From positions 62,001-126,000 of the forward strand of contig JODU01000007.1 in assembly GCA_000720845.1 (NCBI GenBank): 64,000 nt of DNA, in the 5' to 3' direction. The translations under genes and the position numbers were made by a program. Positions 61,002 through 64,000 of this stretch are shown piece by piece; the first letter of the stretch is position 1; each line of letters opens with the position of its first letter. The notes under the pieces are model-generated. The model saw only the letters and a program-made list of their open reading frames with translations. It had not been told where the DNA came from and made no database searches. Origin of the DNA: Kitasatospora aureofaciens. Its GTDB lineage: Bacteria > Actinomycetota > Actinomycetes > Streptomycetales > Streptomycetaceae.

Positions 61002-62669
61002 TCACTGCGTGCGCCGCGCCAGCCGCAGTCCGAGGTCCGCCAGGAGCCGCAGGGTGGGGTCCGCCAGGTCGACGCCGAACAGCTCCCGGGCCCGCCGCAG
61101 CCGGTACCGCAGGGTGTTCGGATGCACGTTCAGCCGCCCGGCGGCCGTGCCCGTGTCACCGAACGCGTCGATGTAGGCGGCGACCGACGCGCCGTACTCG
61201 GAGCCGTGCGCCCGATCGTGCTCCACCATCGCGTGCACGGGGCCCGACAGGCTCTCCCACAACGGCGCGATCCGGTCGAGCACCCGCAGTGCGGTCACCT
61301 CGGGAACCAGTTCGCCGAACGCCGCCACCGCGGACGCCACGTCCGCGGCCGGCAGTCGCGCGGCACGCTCCGCCAGCACCCGCACCACCAGCTCCGCGGC
61401 CTCGCGCGACGCGGGCAGTCGCGACAGGTCCGCCGTCACCGGGCCGACGCCCGCGAAGACCACACCGCGCGGCACCGAGCGAGCCAGGGCCGGCAGGGCA
61501 CGCGCCGGGTCCGTCTCGTCCTCCCCCGCCGGAAGCAGGACGTACAGCCGCCGCCCCGACCGCGCCGTCACACAGCCCGGCCGGTACGCCGCCGCCTGCA
61601 ACGCGAGCACGTCCAGCACCCGCTGCTCGGCGGCGCCACCGGCTGCCGCGGCGGGCACGCCCGTCAGGTCCCGGCTGTCGTACGCCTCCGCGACCATCAC
61701 CGTGTACGGCCGGCCCGGCGCGACCCCGGCTTCGTGCGCGGCGCGTGCCGCCTGCCCGCTCCCGTCGAGCAGTGCGTGGACCGCGCCCTCCCGCGCCCTG
61801 GCCGCGGCCCGGCCCCAGGTCTGGTGGTGGGACAGGTGCGGCACGGCGGCCCGTGCCGCCGTGTGCAGCGCCGCCGCCGCGTCCTCGGCCAGCGGCCGGC
61901 CGTCGGCGGCGGCCCAGAGCGACCCGAGGACCTCCGACCCGTGGCGCACCGCGACGGCCAGCCGTTCCGCGTACCGGTCGTCGGCGGGCAGCCGTACGAC
62001 GCCGTCGGTGCTCCACAGGGCTTGGAAGAAGCCGCTCTCCCGCAGTTCGTCCACCCGCCAGCGAGGGACCTCCTGGCCGAGGATCGTCAGCCTGCGCATC
62101 GGGTCGGGCTCATGGTCCATCCGCGAGTAGGCGAGCACCCGTGACTGGGGGTCCTCGATGGTGATGGCGCCGCCGACCAGGGCCGCCACCGTGTTGGCGA
62201 GGCCCGGCAGGTCACCGAGCCGCAGTCCCTCCACCCCGGTCGTTCCGGTCGGGGCGCTGTGCGCCAGGGCGGTGCGCAGCTGACCGAGCACCTCCGTCCA
62301 CCCCTGGCCCGGCCGCCGGGTGAGCAGCGCCGTGCGCCCGGAAGCGGCCGCCTCCAGCAGCGCGGCCCGCGGCCCGCGAGCGCCCCGCCTCAGCACCACG
62401 GCCGCGGCTCCGGCCCGGTCGGCACCGCGCAGCACGTCGATCGCCTCCGACGAGGCGGCGTCCACACCGACCGCGAGCAGGATCAGCCCGGACGCCGCCC
62501 AGGTGTCGTCGTCCCGGTCCTCACCCGGGTCGTACAGCGCCACGTCGGCCACCGGCACACCGGAGCCGCGTGGCGCCACGGCGACGTCCAGCATGCCGGG
62601 GGCGACCAGACCAAGGATCTGCTCCAGCGACGGCCCACCGTCGGGCCGCTCGCGTTCCTGTGTTGCCAT
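61002..62669 (-). CDS. PucR-family transcriptional regulator
   Basis: The 555-aa product has a PucR N-terminal domain (about 10-135), a GGDEF-like/GAF-type central region (about 270-440) and a C-terminal PucR HTH (about 480-550; GDTGTAAGRLNVHPNTLRYRL). These actinobacterial regulators are single-component activators of nearby catabolic operons. ATG 62669 is used; the Shine-Dalgarno sequence is weak. It lies 211 bp upstream of the decarboxylase-permease operon on the same strand, so it is its probable regulator. Confidence 0.88.
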   Translation of the reverse strand: MATQERERPDGGPSLEQILGLVAPGMLDVAVAPRGSGVPVADVALYDPGEDRDDDTWAASGLILLAVGVDAASSEAIDVLRGADRAGAAAVVLRRGARGPRAALLEAAASGRTALLTRRPGQGWTEVLGQLRTALAHSAPTGTTGVEGLRLGDLPGLANTVAALVGGAITIEDPQSRVLAYSRMDHEPDPMRRLTILGQEVPRWRVDELRESGFFQALWSTDGVVRLPADDRYAERLAVAVRHGSEVLGSLWAAADGRPLAEDAAAALHTAARAAVPHLSHHQTWGRAAARAREGAVHALLDGSGQAARAAHEAGVAPGRPYTVMVAEAYDSRDLTGVPAAAAGGAAEQRVLDVLALQAAAYRPGCVTARSGRRLYVLLPAGEDETDPARALPALARSVPRGVVFAGVGPVTADLSRLPASREAAELVVRVLAERAARLPAADVASAVAAFGELVPEVTALRVLDRIAPLWESLSGPVHAMVEHDRAHGSEYGASVAAYIDAFGDTGTAAGRLNVHPNTLRYRLRRARELFGVDLADPTLRLLADLGLRLARRTQ

Positions 62670-62750
62670 ACGTCCATCATGGTCGGCCGCCGCGGCGGCA
62701 CCGGGTTCGTGGAGCACCGCGGCAGCCTTCCGGCACCCCGGGGGCCGGTG

Positions 62751-63191
62751 TCAGGCGTCGGTGACCGTCGTGGTCACCGGTGTGCCGATCTCGACGGTCC
62801 TGCTCACGGTGCACAGCCGGTCGTGGGAGGCCTTGACCGCGCGAGGCAGGATCGCTCGGGCGCGCTCCGCTCCCTCGTCGTCCGGGAAGGCCACGGTGAA
62901 CGCGACCTCGAGATTCGTCATGCGGTTGCCCTGGTCGTCGCTGACCTTGTCCCCCCTGACGGTCACGGAGAACCGGGTGGGCTCCGCGTGACGGCCGGTG
63001 GCGAGATCGACGTCCACAGCCGTGCAGCCGCCGATCGCGGCCAGGAACAACTCGACGGGGGTGAACCCGGCGTCCTGGCCGCTGTCCGGGGCCGTACCGA
63101 AACGGATCGATCCGCCGCGGGTGTTGGTCGCCACGAACTGGCCGCTGCTGGTGCGTTCGACGACGACGGAACGCTCCGAGTGTTCGCTCAT
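62751..63191 (-). CDS. OsmC-family protein (Ohr/OsmC peroxiredoxin fold)
   Basis: The 146-aa product has the OsmC core: FTPVELFLAAIGGCTAVDVDL (about 50-70), with Cys in the usual first redox position, and HDRLCTVSRTVE at the second (about 120-131). Both Cys of the redox pair are present, so peroxide-reducing activity is plausible. ATG 63191 is chosen; the upstream extension has no support. A TetR regulator lies next to it on the same strand. Confidence 0.88.
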   Translation of the reverse strand: MSEHSERSVVVERTSSGQFVATNTRGGSIRFGTAPDSGQDAGFTPVELFLAAIGGCTAVDVDLATGRHAEPTRFSVTVRGDKVSDDQGNRMTNLEVAFTVAFPDDEGAERARAILPRAVKASHDRLCTVSRTVEIGTPVTTTVTDA

Positions 63192-63290
63192 GTCGTTCAC
63201 ACTAGTCACATCGACCTGGTCACATCGACGCACCGGCCCACGGCGTCGCTGGGAAGCCACGCCCGCGTGACCCCCGTGGGTCCGTTCCGG

Positions 63291-63884
63291 CTACCGCGTC
63301 CGTACGGCGTCGCGCAGCAGGGCGAGCTGGTGCGCGACGGCCGCGGTGAGCCGCTCCTCGTCGTCCGTGGCGAGAAGGTCGAGCAGCGCGCCGCGCAGGA
63401 CGGCCAGGGCCAGCGTGCGGCGGGTGACGCCGTCCCCGCTGTCGCGTTCGGACGGCGGCTGGAAGCCGGCCAGGACGCCGAGCCAGTCGTCCACGGTCGC
63501 ACGGGCGAACCCGGCCCAGGCGCCGTCGGGCTGGTTGAGGGAGCGCGCGTAGGCCTCGGCCCACAGCCGCAGCAGCGGCCGGTGCTCCTTCGCGGCGAGC
63601 CACGTCCAGACCCGCTCGACGGCCGGCGCCAGTCCCGCGGGGTGATCGGGTCGTCCGGCCCGCTCCAGGAGCGCCAGCTGGTCGGCGCGGGCCCGTGCGA
63701 GCAGCGCGCGCAGCAGGCCGTCCTTGCTCTCGAAGAGGAACAGCAGGACCCGCGGGCTGGAGCCGATGGCCCCGGCCAGCGGGCGCAGGGACAGGTCGGC
63801 CAGCCCATGGGTGAGGGCGTACTGGTAGGCGGCCTCCAGCAGTTCGTTCCGCCGGGCGGAGGGGGTTGGCGCTTCCTGGGGCAT
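63291..63884 (-). CDS. TetR-family transcriptional regulator
   Basis: The 197-aa product has a TetR HTH (about 12-55: ADLSLRPLAGAIGSSPRVLLFLFESKD) and a helical C-terminal domain. The recognition helix SPRVLLFLF is unusual in lacking the common 'G..YyhF' pattern. ATG 63884 follows the operator at 63897-63916. It is divergent from the partial gene at the window end. Confidence 0.9.
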   Translation of the reverse strand: MPQEAPTPSARRNELLEAAYQYALTHGLADLSLRPLAGAIGSSPRVLLFLFESKDGLLRALLARARADQLALLERAGRPDHPAGLAPAVERVWTWLAAKEHRPLLRLWAEAYARSLNQPDGAWAGFARATVDDWLGVLAGFQPPSERDSGDGVTRRTLALAVLRGALLDLLATDDEERLTAAVAHQLALLRDAVRTR

Positions 63885-63896
63885 GCGGCTAGCCTA

Positions 63897-63916
63897 ACTG
63901 AAACGACTGTTTCAGT
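63897..63916. promoter_or_regulatory. TetR operator palindrome
   Basis: ACTGAAAC-GACT-GTTTCAGT is a perfect 8-bp inverted repeat with a 4-nt spacer, 13 bp from the TetR start and 40 bp from the divergent gene start. Confidence 0.82.
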
Positions 63917-63955
63917 GATGTCGAGGGACGACCGCGGGGGCCGGGAGAACAGCAC

Positions 63956-64000
63956 ATGCCGCAGCAGGATCAGAAGAACGCCGTCGTCCGCCGCGCCGAC
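63956..64000 (+). CDS. start of an unidentified gene (cut by window end), probably TetR target
   Basis: ATG 63956 begins 15 codons (PQQDQKNAVVRRAD) up to the window edge, with GGGAGAA upstream at suitable spacing. The position across the palindrome from a TetR gene suggests it is controlled by that repressor. The product cannot be identified from this fragment. Confidence 0.65.
   Translation, partial: MPQQDQKNAVVRRAD

Noticed and set aside
60042..62144. About 700-codon rightward frame opposite the decarboxylase and PucR genes
   Set aside because: Low-complexity Arg/Pro/Ser sequence and no start context. The minus-strand genes carry the PLP and HTH motifs.
1..64000. tRNA, rRNA, CRISPR array, transposase or phage genes
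   Set aside because: No tRNA T-loop or anticodon-arm pattern, no regularly spaced repeats beyond the 27-bp tandem pair, and no transposase, integrase or phage structural frames were recognised when reading the window.

Overview
The window looks like a piece of a Streptomyces chromosome, or of a close relative. Base composition is strongly GC-rich with G/C-dominated third codon positions, GTG starts are common, and translational coupling by ATGA or GTGA overlaps is frequent. It encodes mycothiol-dependent (MDMPI-type) enzymes, Tat and lipoprotein exporters, a SpoIIE/STAS/RsbT regulatory module and many small regulators. The content is accessory and catabolic, as on a chromosome arm: no rRNA, tRNA, CRISPR array, insertion sequence or prophage was recognised. 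The outstanding organisational trait is repetition of one design, a transcription regulator transcribed away from its presumed target with a clear palindrome between them (LysR, LacI, GntR, three TetR pairs, two MarR pairs, RpiR).

Region by region. 1-8.4 kb: the end of an MDR oxidoreductase, a DinB-like protein, an alpha/beta hydrolase with a divergent AraC regulator, an F420/NADPH-type oxidoreductase with a divergent LysR regulator, an SDR with a divergent XRE/MmyB-type regulator, a phosphotransferase and a LacI regulator. 8.4-14.4 kb: a sugar ABC importer plus GH3 glycosidase operon resembling the Streptomyces xylobiose (bxl) system. 14.5-18.3 kb: a sugar-acid dehydratase (IlvD/Edd, L-arabinonate dehydratase type) with an FAH-family 2-keto-3-deoxy-acid enzyme and a divergent GntR/FCD regulator, that is, the core of a non-phosphorylative pentose pathway. 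18.4-22.1 kb: TetR, two SDRs and a frameshifted gene of unknown function. 22.2-29.8 kb: a dipeptide/oligopeptide-type ABC transporter ending in a C45 (acyltransferase/amidohydrolase) gene, with a divergent RpiR regulator. 29.9-36 kb: a secreted lysyl-oxidase-family protein and assorted small enzymes and regulators.

36-46.5 kb: TetR plus FAD monooxygenase; then a serine hydrolase, TetR, acyl-CoA synthetase, acyl-CoA dehydrogenase, MFS transporter and a type III alkylsulfatase that carries a one-base frameshift in a C-run. 46.4-51.6 kb: a stressosome-type switch in the order RsbR, RsbS, RsbT, RsbT-RsbX fusion, all joined by 4-nt overlaps, behind a SpoIIE-family phosphatase and a divergent MarR regulator. 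51.9-55.8 kb: a DUF3662-only protein, an ATP-binding (anti-sigma-like) protein and cytochrome bd oxidase (cydA, cydB). 55.8-62.7 kb: an APC transporter with a cytosolic C-terminal domain (KimA-like), an amino-acid permease translationally coupled to a PLP amino-acid decarboxylase, and a PucR-type regulator. 62.7-64 kb: an OsmC protein, TetR, and the first 15 codons of a divergent gene.

The most notable points are the complete RsbR-S-T-TX module next to a phosphatase-like protein with an Asp-to-Asn change in a metal motif; two frameshifted genes (alkylsulfatase and a hypothetical gene); a xylo-oligosaccharide uptake operon beside a pentonate-dehydratase operon; a C45-peptide-importer operon; and a catalogue of readable operator palindromes.
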